Source of the DNA: Codonopsis lanceolata
Taxonomy: Eukaryota > Streptophyta > Magnoliopsida > Asterales > Campanulaceae
DNA length: 64,000 nucleotides
Assembly: GCA_013146195.2 (NCBI GenBank)
Contig: CM028379.1
Location: 62,627,631 to 62,691,630, forward strand
Reading direction: 5' to 3'
A program made the position numbers and the translations under genes. Positions 43,878 to 55,602 of this stretch are shown piece by piece. Numbering within the stretch: position 1 is the first letter of the stretch; each line of letters starts with the position of its first letter. The notes beneath the pieces were generated by a model. It did not search any database. It saw only the letters and a program-made list of their open reading frames with translations, and was not told the DNA's origin.

Positions 43878-44835
43878 AACCCCAACCCTAACCCCAACCT
43901 CCAACCCTAACCCCAACCCTAACCCCAACCCAACCCTAACCCCAACCCTAACCCTAAAATCTAAACCTAATTCGTAACACTAACCTTAAACCTAAACCAC
44001 AACCTTAACCACAACCCCCCACCCCCACCCCCAACCCTAACCCCAACCCTAACCCCCAACCCCAACCCTAACCCTAACCCTAAACCCTAACCCAACCCTA
44101 AACCCTAACCCCAACCCTAAATCCTAACCCCAACCCTAACCCTAAAATCTAAACCTAATTCGTAACACTAACCTTAAATCTAAACCACAACCTTAACCAC
44201 AACCCCAATCCCCACCCCACCCCACCCCCAACCCTAAACCCAACCCTAAACCCTAACCCCAACCCTAAATCCTAACCCCAACCCTAACCCTAAAACCTAA
44301 ACCTAATTCGTAACACTAACCTTAAATCTAAACCATAACACTAACCCTAAACTTAACCCTAAACCTAAACCTAACCCCAACCCCACCCCCACCCTAACCC
44401 TAAACCCCAACCCTAACCCTAAAACGTAAACCTTAAACCTAAAACCTAAATCTAAACCTAAACCATAACACTATCCCTAAACCTAAACCCAACCCCAACC
44501 CTACCCCACCCCCACCCCCACCCCCCCCCCAACCCCAACCCCAACCTTAAAACGTAAACCTTAAACCTAAAACCTAAACCTAAACCTAAACCTATACCTA
44601 AACCATAAACCTAATTTGTAATACTAACCTTAAACCTAAACCATAACACTATCCCTAAACTTAACCTTAAACCCAACCCCCACCCCACCCCCACCCCACG
44701 CCAACCCCACGCCCACGCCAACCCCACCCCCAACCCCAACCCCACCCCCATCCCCATCCCCATCCCCATCCCCCCAACCCCAACCCCACCCTATCCCCAC
44801 CCCTACCCCCAACCCCACCCCACCCCACCCCTAAA
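43878..44835. repeat. degenerate telomere-like (CCCTAA / CCCCAA) array
   Basis: About 950 bp of AACCCTAACCCC, AACCCTAAACCCTAA, CCTAAACCTAAA and CCCCACCCC. True plant telomere units (CCCTAAA) occur but are mixed with CCCCAA, CCTAAA and C-rich variants. A 120-bp subunit with CTAATTCGTAACACTAACCTT recurs about four times. It lies inside the CACTA element, so it is interstitial. Confidence 0.9.
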
Positions 44836-44859
44836 CCTAAAGGTCTTAATATTTTTTAT

Positions 44860-45810
44860 TTTTATTAAATGTTAGTGTGTAATTAAAATGTTATAATTCT
44901 ATTTTTATATTGTAGATGAAATATACATGTTAGTTTGTATGGTACGTATGCTAGTGTAAATTTAGCGTATTAATGTTTAAACATCGATATATGTACGTTT
45001 GTTAGCTGGGTAGCCATGTTGATGCTATGAAATCCATGGTTGTAGTTTAATTGACTTTGAAATAAAAAAAGATAACTTTATGTAAGTTTGGGGGGTGTTA
45101 GTGTAAATAGTAAGAAATAAAAGGATGTTAGTGTAAATTTAGTGTATTAATGCTTAAATATCGATTTATATATGTTTGTTAACTGAGTAGCCATGTTGAT
45201 GTTATGAAATCCATGGTTGTAGTTTAATTGACTTTGAAACCAAAAAAGATAATTGTATGTACGTTGAAGGGTGTTAGTGTAAATGGTAAGAATTAAAGGG
45301 GTGTTAGTATAAATTTAGTGTATTAATGCTTAAACATCGGTTTATGTACGTTTGTTAGCTGGGTAGCCATGTTGATGCTATGAAATCCATGGTTTTAGTT
45401 TACTTGACTTTGAAACCGAACAACATAACTGTATGTACGTTTAGGGGGGTATTAGTGTAAATAGTAAGAAATAAATGGGTGTTAGTGTAAATTTAGTGTA
45501 TTAATGTTTAAACATTGATTTATGTACGTCTGTTAGATGGGTAGCCATGTTGATGCTATGAAATCCATGGTTGTAGTTTAGTTGGTTTTGAAACCAAAAA
45601 AGATAATTGTATGTACGTTTAGGGGGTGTTAGTGTAAATGGTAAGAAACAAAGGGGGTGTTAATGTAAATTTATTGTATTAGTGTTTAAACATCGATTTA
45701 TGTATGCTTGTTAGCTAGGTAGCCATGTTGATGCTATGAAATACATGGTTGTAGTTTAATTGACTTTGAAACCGAACAACATAACTGTATGTAAGTAGGG
45801 GGACTTTGAA
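44860..45810. repeat. 177-bp tandem repeat, five copies
   Basis: The landmark TAGCCATGTTGATGCTATGA recurs at 45,011, 45,188, 45,364, 45,542 and 45,720 (spacing 176-178 bp), with GGGGTGTTAGTGTAAAT as a second landmark. Confidence 0.92.
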
Positions 45811-46454
45811 ACCGAACGTGCTTACTTTCAAGCAACATTTATTCTATTTCTTTTCTTTCCATTCCTCTGGTTTAATACTCATATTGGGGGTGGGGGAAAT
45901 GGGGTTGGACCATTTTTGTTATTATTATTAACTAATTGATTTTGGATAACTTGTACATGTTTAGGTTTATCCAGCAAAAAAAGCAAAGAAATGATGATTA
46001 TGCCATAAATGTATTCCTATGGTATGGTAAGCTTCGGAAGCTTCTTGTTTGATCATATGAAAACAATGACTTACTTTTTCTTGTTGATTTTTAATCAAAA
46101 TAATAATTTTACTTGGACAGGTTTTCTAGCTGATTGCTGTGAAGATGAAGTTTTTTTTTATACTCATGTCGTAGGATTTTTTTAATTTTATTTTTAGTTT
46201 TTTTTATTAGATATAGTTTACATGGATTTGTACAAGTTTAAATTTACAAGTTAACTCTAGAAACAAGTTTTTTGTATTAATTGTTATGTATAATTTACAT
46301 GGATTGTTGTAATAACATTTACAGTTTGATGTTTTTAAATTGATTTTATATTATTGTTTATTTTGTATCTTCAGTTTTGTATTAATTGTTATATTATCAG
46401 GTACAAAAATTTATAATAATAGTATTTTTGGGGGATTTTTTTAAATTTTTTACA
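45811..46454. other. AT-rich CACTA interior, nothing recognised
   Basis: No open frame of note, no clear repeat. Confidence 0.4.
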
Positions 46455-46991
46455 TTATTAGCGACGGAATTTTCCGTCGCTGAAATTCAATTTTAATTAA
46501 TTTTTAAACGCCTTTAGCGACGGAATTTTCCGTCGCTGAAATTCAATTTTAATTAATTTTTTAAAGCCTTTAGCGACGGAATTTTCCGTCGCTGAAAATC
46601 AATTTTAATTAATTTTTAAATGCCTTTAGCGACGGAATTTTCCGTCGCTAAAGGTTGAATTTCAGTGACGGAAAATTCCGTCGCTGAAAATCAACCTTTA
46701 GCGACGGAAAATTCCGTCGCTGAAAATCAATTTTAATTAATTTTTAAATGCCTTTAGCGACGGAATTTTCCGTCGCTAAAGGTTGAATTTCAGTGACGGA
46801 AAATTCCGTCGCTGAAAATCAACCTTTAGCGACGGAAAATTCCGTCGCTAAAGGCTGCCTTTAGCGACGGAAATCGGTCCGTCGGCATCAGCGACGACGA
46901 ATTAGCGACGGAATGGCGACGGAAAAATTCCGTCGCTGGGGGCCTTTAGCGACGGAAAATTCCGTCACTAAAGGTCATTTTTCTAGTAGTG
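46455..46991. repeat. right subterminal CACTA repeats
   Basis: Palindromic AGCGACGGAATTTTCCGTCGCT units about 60 bp apart with TTTTAATTAATTTTTAAATG spacers, mirroring the left side, up to the terminal CTAGTAGTG. Confidence 0.92.
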
Positions 46992-46994
46992 AAA

Positions 46995-48330
46995 TGAGCA
47001 TTAAAACTTAATTTTGAAGCTGAGGCGTGTCAAACCTTGGACCACATTGGGCTAAACCTTTAAGGTTCGCCATTCAACAACTCGGCTGGTCAATTTTTGT
47101 GATTTTTATTAACATGTTTAGTTATTAATCCGTAAATTTCTAAATTGGACTTCATCTTACGAATTTAGGATCCATAAGACCATCCTACACAAGTCTTTGT
47201 TTTTTTTTAATTATCACTTGTTTTAGATTAATAATTGTTAGATTCAATAGAAATGTAAAAATTAATTAAGTTCATCCACAAACAAATATTCAAATAACAA
47301 GAAGCAATAAATATAGAGTTTAAAGATAAAGAAACTTAAAAAAAGGATCTTAAAGAAGGTTTAGATATATTATCATATGTTCTTGGCTATCGTGAGACAA
47401 TTATCCACTATATTTCATCCAAATACACATATATTATTGAGGTCGGAAAAATCCTCTTGATTCTTTCCTCAACTAGTTGGCTACCTTACTAGGTTCCACA
47501 CTTTACAAAAGTTCACAAAAAGAGTTTTAATTTGTTCCTATGAAATGACTAATCTTTTTCGAATGAAGCTGCTATTTTGGCTCTATATATGTCACTGTGT
47601 GACTTCTGCTTGAAATATACTACTATTATGAAGAATAGTTATATATGTTGATCTTTCTTGATTTGACAAATTGTTGATAGAGTGATTTTGGTCTTGGTGG
47701 GATGACTGAGTCTGCAATAATTTGAATATCTTAAATTATTCTCCGAGTAAACCATTCAATGATAGTTGTTTACTATCAATGCTTAAAGCTCTTATCTTTC
47801 ACTCTCATGTCTTTGTATCCTACCCTTATTTGAACACTCTTGAATCTTTATATGAGCTATCTCTCTAATAATTTGTATTAGCTTTGAAAAGCATTTCCCT
47901 TTATGTAAGCAATGGTTTGGAAAGTTTATGCTATGAGCCTGACATTGTATAACGACTAGATGATTCGTTTCCAGCTAGTAATACTGTCCATGTGTCATTC
48001 AACTTGTAGCCAGTTGTTTGGTATATTGCTTTAGGGTTTTGTTGCAGTAAAAATTCATCCAATGAATGTTCAATACGTGGCTTGTTTATGTGTTTTGTTC
48101 ACTATTGAGTCATAGTTGTTTTCATGGCTGTTTGTTCTTCTTGATGATCTTAGCTCTTGTTTTTCGTGTGAGCTCCATCATAATTGTTTGTTGTTTCTTT
48201 GACAATAACTCTTTGTACATTGAGACTTTTAATCAGTTTTAGGGAAATTTATGGTATCCTGGTTTTACAACATCAATACCTACGTGCAAACAAATAACAA
48301 TATGACCTCTCATATATTGATAGTAAACGA
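46995..48330. other. intergenic, no gene recognised
   Basis: AT-rich, many stops in all frames. Near 47,155-47,195 is a diverged relative of the repeat at 36,075. Confidence 0.4.
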
Positions 48331-48334
48331 TAAG

Positions 48335-48545
48335 ATCTAATCATGGTTCGGTGGTTCGGCTCGACAGTTCAGTTCAAAATGGTTTAGTTTAGTTCGGTTC
48401 GATACTCGACTCGACAGGTCAAATAGCCAAAACCCTCAATTTTTCAAAAATTCAAATCGAGTTGAACTATATAAACAACGAAATCGAACCAAATCACTCG
48501 ATTCAGTTTGGTTCGATGACTTGGCTACTCAGATTGACACCCCTA
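48335..48545. mobile_element. partial hAT-like element with GGTTCGGTTCG-type repeats
   Basis: Subterminal GGTTCGGCTCGACAG, GGTTCGATACTCG and a right end ATTGACACCCCTA typical of hAT elements of the TAGGGGTGTC class. The left end was not found. Confidence 0.45.
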
Positions 48546-49332
48546 CCTAAGACCCTCGTCCTTGTCTACAAAATAATAAATTGAAACTCTTAAACAGCGT
48601 TTTAGTAAAAAATCTAAAAGATGGTTAATTATGTGAGCCTTGGGATACCATTTGTCGTCAATACAAGTCGTAGTGTCAAAATAGATGATGCAGTTAAAGA
48701 ATATGTTATACTAGTATATGTGTCCGTGTCATATGTATGATGTTGGTATGAGTTCAGTTCAATAAATGGTCGAGATAAACAAAACTCATAACTGGCGGGG
48801 TAATTCAGTTTTATGTAATTGTAGAGGGATAATTCAAACAAAACCCATAACTGAGGGATTCATTTATAACTCATATACTTACGAATCAATCTTTAACCCT
48901 CAATTTTGTTTAGTATAATTCAATTATTTAGGACCATCAGTTAAACCCTGAGTTCTTTTATAATATAGATTAGAGTGGGTCACAATACTTCAACCGGTAG
49001 TTAAGAATGACAATTCGAACCCAACCCATTATTGTGGGGGTCATCTGTGACTGTAATTAACCCTCACATTTTCCTCCCAAAATCTTTGAAGAAAATGACA
49101 TAGTAGCTAATGCAATTGCAAGGAGAAGTACATTTATAAAGTCAACTAAAATCATAATTGTGTGATCTTAATTATATAAAATTTTAATTACTATTATCAA
49201 TTTTCCATTTATACCTATTTATAACGAAAAACCTAATTGTTTAGGGCACAAAAACTTTTTCACGTTTTCTTTATATTCAAGACTTTCTACCTAAAATATA
49301 TGCTTTGAAATGGTCCAAAATCCATGTGTATG
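48546..49332. other. intergenic, nothing recognised
   Basis: AT-rich. Several diverged short repeats of CATAACTGAGGG type around 48,790-48,880. No gene. Confidence 0.35.
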
Positions 49333-50095
49333 AAGCTGTTTGTTTCATTGAAAATGATTTCTTAAAAAAAATTGGAAAATGAAAAGATTTCAATTTAGGT
49401 ATTAAGTAAATCTTTTGAAAATATATCATAAAATATTTTGAGGTGTTTGGCAAACATACGAAAAATGTTACAGAAACAATTCATGAATACATACAAGAAA
49501 TTATATCCTACTATTCAACTAATATTAATACTCCTATTGAATATACAATGATTTTTTTAAAAGTATTGAACTTTAACTAATTTTTCTTTAACAACACTCA
49601 AATTTAACATTAGTAGTGTAAAATCAATAAAATCTATCTTTTTTTCAATCTCACATATACGAATAACAAAATTGAATTGATACGAGAAAACATTTTTTTA
49701 AAAAAACAGAATGAACTAATTGTTTTTGGACATCACAAAGTAATATAGTAGATACTTATTTTACAAAATAGTGAGTATTTATTAAAATTATAATTAATAA
49801 ATAGTGTGTACAAATACAATAAAAAAACTTATTTAATTTCTAAAAAAATTATTTAATTTCTTGAGTGTATAACTGGGGAAGGGGCGTTGGGGTGGTGAGG
49901 TGCTCAAATAGAGGTTGAATAAGTTGTAGAAAATGATTTACATAAAATGAATTCGTAAATTCTTGAAATGAAGGTTTCATTTTTGGTTGACTCATAAAAA
50001 CATGTATGTTCACTACATTTTCCAAGGCTTATCAAATACTCAAAAATGAGGAAAATATTTTTCAGAAATAATTTTTTATAAAACAAACAGAGTCT
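49333..50095. mobile_element. MITE-like element with CTGTTTGTTT termini
   Basis: Left GCTGTTTGTTTCATTGAAAA and, on the other strand, right CTCTGTTTGTTTTATAAAAA continue as an imperfect inverted repeat of about 50 bp (ATGATTTCTT / TTATTTCTG, GGAAAAT / TTTTCC). PIF/Harbinger or hAT type is possible. The TSD is not clear. Confidence 0.5.
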
Positions 50096-51298
50096 TATTT
50101 TAAAAACAATATCGGGATGTAAAAATAGTTAAAATTTGTCCAAATGACATGAATTTCTCCCAATTATCATCCTTAGTGTCGTCCCAAGGGTAAAGCTAGG
50201 AAACCCAAGGCTTTAATCTATAATAAAATAAATAATACATTGTATTTATGTGTGTATGTAATGATGACCCATAAAATTATAAGATTTACTTTAAAATGAT
50301 ATATTAATAATTTTTATAAATTTTTATTATTTGATTTAAAAAGGCCTCATGAAAAAGTTGCTTTTGGTCTCCATAAGTGTTAGGCCAGCCCTGATCATCC
50401 TAAACATAAAAATGGATGAGCCAAAAATTTGGAGGGTTATCCATGGGCACTAGGACTAATAACTGTTCAGTTCGATACATTTTTTATTGAAAAAAGATAA
50501 AAATAAAACCAAACCAATACTTCGGTTCTAAAATATTAAGAACCAAAACCAATCCAAAATGTTTAAAAACCTATATTTTATCATAAGTCTGATCCTCTAC
50601 ATGTATTGGTTTAAAAGGGTCACACCAAACCCTTTCAATTTTTTGAACCTTAGAGAAAATACAATGGGAGAACAACATAAGCTACTCCTAAGCTACTCAC
50701 ACCATTAAAAATAAATAAAAGAAGCTACTCAACAAAAACACTCATTCCAATGGATGTAAAATGGAGGAGTATCAAACTATTCCTCTATCGGTCTGTCCCA
50801 ACAAAATTCCCCTCCTTTCTATTTTGTTTATTCCTAAAAGATAGTCTATTTAAATTACATATAACCTTTCAATATTTTTCATTCATTTATAAAAGAGAGT
50901 CAATTTTTCCTTTTCAGTTGGGACTAAAAAATTATCCAATTTCAAATGTTTATTTTTTTTTATTTTTGAGAAGTTACTTTTCGAATATCACCAATGTAAA
51001 TGTGAATCGGAAAAAAATTTGAGTGTCACCTATGATTTACACTTTCTTTAAAGAAAAAAATATATTCAATGCAATCGTGGATAAATATTATGAATATGAT
51101 ATGCCAACCAATTTTTTTTCTTCATATTCTCGATAAGAATGTTAATTTTTCACATTCTAGTTAAAGACGTGAATATATTATAGTCAATATTTTTCTTAAA
51201 AAAAACTCTTCCTATTAGTTGTTTCCTCTTATTTTATTTTAGTGATATGCATATCACATATGATCAAATCCAGAGTTGCATTGGAGAAGTCTCTTTCA
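50096..51298. other. intergenic, nothing recognised
   Basis: AT-rich. Near 50,460-50,560 CCAAACCAATACTTCGGTTC-like text suggests another eroded hAT-type fragment. No coding region. Confidence 0.35.
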
Positions 51299-51443
51299 TT
51301 TTTTTTAATGAAACAGGGACGGAACCGTGCATGATTTTATTTATATAGAAAAAAAATTACAAACTTGAGGGGGACAACCAACCTTACCCTTATAAGAGGG
51401 GGGACAAAGGGGCCGAACCTCGGAAAGAAAACAAAACAAAGAA

Positions 51444-54400
51444 TTACGAAATTCTAACATAAGAAGTATTACTTTTGTCAAGAGAGATAAGACCTCTAAT
51501 CCGAACAGGGAGCATGTCCATAGAATAAAAAATCTCATCAGAGCCTTGGTCGCAAGCATAATTAGCAAGAGCGTCAGCTACCGAATTAGCTTCACGGAAA
51601 ACATGTCGGATAGAGACATTCATGACTTGTAAGGATTTTATAATGTCCCGAATAAAATAAGAACTTCTCCAAGGAGGCCGAAGATCACCTTTAACACACC
51701 TAAGAAGCATCTTATAATCAATTTCCACCATAGCATTCAAGAAATTTTTGGATCTCAGCCAACCAAAACCTTTATGTAAAGCCCGACATTCAGCTAGAAA
51801 GCTATTGGATTGCCCGTAAAAGGATGAGAACGCAAAAATGAAGTTGCCCGAGCTATCACGAATAATCCCACCACCTGCACTAAGCCCCGGATTACCTCTA
51901 CAAGCGCCATCACAATTTAGTTTAACATAGCCAAGTGAAGGCTTAACCCAAGAGATTGCTTGAACTGTCTTAGTGGATGTGAAACTTAGCCTTGAGGAAA
52001 AAAGATGATCCCATCCTAATCTTGGGATAAGACCAGCTCCCTTAAGGATGGATGAGAGAAGATACTTAATATGATCAGCAATAATTAAGGGGGGAGTCCG
52101 AATCCCATCATGGAGACTAGAGTTACGCGATTTCCATATTTCCCAAAGAATCACCGAGGGAGCAATAATGTGCAGGCTAGAGTAGTTTTTATGATACCAC
52201 CAAGCAAAGCAACGCTGAGCAATTGAAGAAGCCGAAGACGAGACTCTCCTAAGGCCTGAAAATAAGCCCAGATAAATTGGGTAGCAGCACTATCCATGAA
52301 AACGTGGGAGTAGGATTCAGAATGTCCTGTGACACAGCAGGAGCATCGAAAAGCAAGCTGGACCCCTTTTTTGGAAATGCTTTCGTCAATAGGCAGATTG
52401 CGAAACCAAAGCCTCCACATAAACATGTTAATTTGACGAGGAAGCAGTTTATGCCAAATGAACTTAGCTGCAGCAGAAAGAGGCCAGTGAGAATGGGCAA
52501 AATTCCAGGCAGACTTCATATTAAACGTACCAACTTCCGAAAGACGGCAGCAGGCAGAATCTGGGCTATTAGAAATAGAGATGCCATGGTCCGAAATCAG
52601 GCTCAAAATCATAGGACCTAGAGCCACGCTTGAGGCCGCACTCAGGCTGGAAGGAGAGTCGAACAGGTCTTTTACCAACAGAGAATTGTCGAAGGCAGGC
52701 GGGAATGCAATGTCTTCAGGCAGCCAATGATCAAGAAGGGCAGATCGGTTACCCTGACCAATTACCCAGATAATTTGTTTATCTGCCTTCTCACGGACAG
52801 AACATAATCTGCACCAAATATGAGAACCTGTGGCACAAGTAGCTTGAATCGGATGAGCAGAGGGGCAATATTTTTGCATCATGAAGCGGCACCAAAGATT
52901 AGAACCAGTTCTGAAACGCCACCATAATTGAATAGAGAAGGCCTAAATAATGTCCGTTAAAGAACGAATACCAATGCCACCCTCCAAAACCGGCCTACAA
53001 CATTTTTGCCAAGAAACCCAATGTGCTTTACGTTTACCATTCGCCGAACCCCAAAAGAAATTGGCAAGAATACGATCAATGTGAGAGACAACGGTAACGG
53101 GAGGATCTAAAGCAACAATCTGATACATAATTATAAAATGCAAGACGGAGTTGATAAGGGCCACACGACCAGCCGGATTAATGAAGGCCCCCATCCACGA
53201 ATTAATTCTGGACTGCAGCTTCTCAATAAGGTGATCGAACAGATTTTTCTTCTTGCGACCTTCGAAAAGCGGGCATCCAAGATAAAACACCGGGAGCAGT
53301 TTATGACTAAAACCAATATGCTTGCGGATTGAAGAGATTCAGGTAGCGGGGATGCTTTTCGAGACCATGAAACTGCTTTTACTTTGATTAATAAGTTACC
53401 CCGAACAAAGTTCATAGAAGTGAAGGATATTGCGGTGTCGAAGAAGAGAGTTCTTTGACCCATTACACAAAATAACAATGTCATCCGCAAAGCTAAATGA
53501 GATATGATAGGACACCCCGGAGAAGAGGAATAAGCGTAATTAGGATGGTCATGCTGAAGTTTATTCAAATTCCGACTAAGGACTTCCGCAGCAATAATGA
53601 ATAGGCTCGGGGAAAGAGGATCCCCTTGACGAAGACCCCGCGAGGAATGAAAGAAACCAGCAGAAGATCCATTAATGGAGATGGAAAACCAGTTATTGGA
53701 AATAACCCTCCATATGATGTCAATAAAAGTCTCGCTGAAGCCAAATTTTCGGAGAACATTAATGAGAAAAACCCAAGAAACTATGTCAAATGCTTTGGCC
53801 ATGTCCAATTTGATAATAACAATGGTCCCATTAACCTTCTTTTTAAGATGATGGGTTAATTCATGGGCGAGGAGCAAGTTGTCTTGAATCAGTCTTCCTT
53901 TGGTGAATGCACTTTGGTTTTCGGAAATAATGCAAGGGAGAACAAGAGCAAGCCGGGAGGAAATAATTTTAGTGATGATCTTGTTACATAAATTGCATAG
54001 ACTGATTGGACGAAGGTCTTTGAAAGTCTCTACCTGGGATGATTTCGGAATAGTAATGATGACCGTGCTAGTCCAAGATTTAGGCAAATTAAATCCTGCA
54101 AAAAATTCTGAAATAGCAAGAAACAGATCTGATGCAATAATATCCCAGCACTCCGTATAAAATTTGCCCGAGAAGCCATCAGGACCGGCGGCGCTATCAC
54201 CATTAAGACCAAAAACAACCTTCTTAATTTCTTCTAGAGAGGGAGGGGCAGAAAGTAAGATATTCTGATCTGAAGAGATGAGAGCTGGGATAACCGAAAG
54301 CAGGTTACCATCAGTACGGGGACCGGCTGTGAGTTGCTCCCTATAGAAATCGATGGCAGCAGTTTGGATAGAAGATTCCGTACGAGCAAGTTTGTTACGA

Positions 54401-55552
54401 GTCTGTTTAACAATGGAATGGAATAATTTCGTGTTACCATCTCCCTTTTTCAACCAACGGAGATAAGATTTATGTCTCCAATACTCCTCTTCAAGTTTTA
54501 ATTTTTGCTTGAGATTGGCCTGGGCTAAGTGAAGAGCAGCCCGGTCAGAATCAGCGTGCGAATTCTCATAAGTAACTTTTTTTTCTAGCACCTCATCTTT
54601 GGCCAGCTTAATAGCTTAGAAAATGTTCCCGAAAACATTTTTGTTCCAATGCTTAAGGGCTGCTTTAGTAGCTTTAAGTTTATTGGCAAAACGAACCATC
54701 GGTCTACCGGCAACATTGGAAGACCAAGCAATCTTCACTGTATCAAGGAAGGAGTGATGAGTAGCCCATATGTTGAGAAACTTGAACTGATAAGGTTTAA
54801 CAACCGCATTCTGTGTAATGGAAATAAGTAGTGGAGAATGATCTGAACATGTCCTATTAAGATGGTCCACTGAAGTATGAGCAAAGAAGGAAAGCCATGA
54901 AGGGTTACAAACTGCACGATCAATCCGTTGGTAGATAGTTTCCTGCCCACCCCTATTATTACACCAAGTGTATTTGCTGCCTTGGTATCCAAGATCTGAG
55001 AGCCCTGCTGCATTAAGACAAGCTTGAAATTCTGAAGCCCCTTGTCTGTCCTAGCCAACCCCGCCAAGTTTTTCATTCAAAGATAGGATGATATTAAAAT
55101 CCCCAAACACTAGCCAAGGAGAGTTACCAATATCGATGCTTAAATCAATAAGGTCAGTCTAGAGGTCTAGACGCTCTACCGAAGTGCACTTACCATGAAC
55201 CATAGTGATATATATAGGCTGATTGAGACCAAGAATAGTGCCGAAGACTGAGAGTCAGTTGCTGCAAAGAATCATGAACAATCTGGCAGCTAAAAACCGA
55301 CCTGGCTAAAATCCAAATAGTGTTAGCCGCATTACAAAAAAAGAAACGAAATTTAAGTTTTTTTGCAATGATAGCTAGCTTAGAAATATCAAGTTTAGGC
55401 TCACACAAAGTAAGAAGAGAGAGTTTATGAATCAAGACAAGAGACTTAAGCCGGGAAATAGTTGAGTCATTCCCCACACCCCTAAGATTCCAACATAGGG
55501 CCTTAATCGTCATGGACAATATTAGGAGAGGAACCTGTTTGGGGCTTGTCAA
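51444..55552 (-). pseudogene. LINE ORF2: endonuclease, reverse transcriptase, RNase H (frameshifted)
   Basis: Domains in order on minus. Endonuclease/exonuclease-phosphatase: 'ALCWNLRGVGN', 'LCEPKL', 'FGDFN', 'DHSPLL' (55,552-54,800). Reverse transcriptase: 'DLRPISLCNL', 'NQSAFTKGRLIQDNLLLAHE', 'KLDMAKAFDIVSW', 'GLRQGDPLSPSLF'. The catalytic 'FADD' at 53491-53480 is readable only in a shifted frame. Zinc-binding RT-associated region: 'KLLPRQINMFMWRLWFRNLP' (about 52,400). Plant LINE RNase H: 'NCDGACRGNPG', 'AECRAL', 'EIDYK', 'VADALA' (51,910-51,560), which shows all the expected acidic residues. At least four frameshifts or stops block a full product. Confidence 0.88.
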
Positions 55553-55602
55553 GCGATTGAGATCGGGTTGTCCTATGTGTTGCTGGCGCAGTAGGGGGTT
55601 TT

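Larger units (their letters stand above)
37636..46991. mobile_element. non-autonomous CACTA transposon, 9.36 kb, satellite-rich
   Basis: Begins CACTACTAGAAA and ends TTTCTAGTAGTG, with the 3-bp TSD AAA directly outside both ends (37633-37635 and 46992-46994). Both subterminal regions (37,660-38,290 and 46,455-46,985) are arrays of AGCGACGGAATTTTCCGTCGCT-type palindromes, the usual transposase-binding repeats of CACTA elements. No transposase (TNP2 or TNPA-like) frame was found. The interior consists of tandem repeats (listed separately) and a leader-like segment at 42.4-43.7 kb, so it is a deletion derivative that depends on a helper. Confidence 0.93.

Noticed and set aside
44636..44818. Minus-strand frame of Gly-Val-Gly repeats
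   Set aside because: Product of the telomere-like C-rich array.
43878..44835. Chromosome end
   Set aside because: The array is degenerate and enclosed by an intact CACTA element with a TSD, so it is interstitial.
50750..51022. 90-codon plus-strand frame rich in Phe, Leu and Ser
   Set aside because: AT-rich chance frame; no homology recognised.
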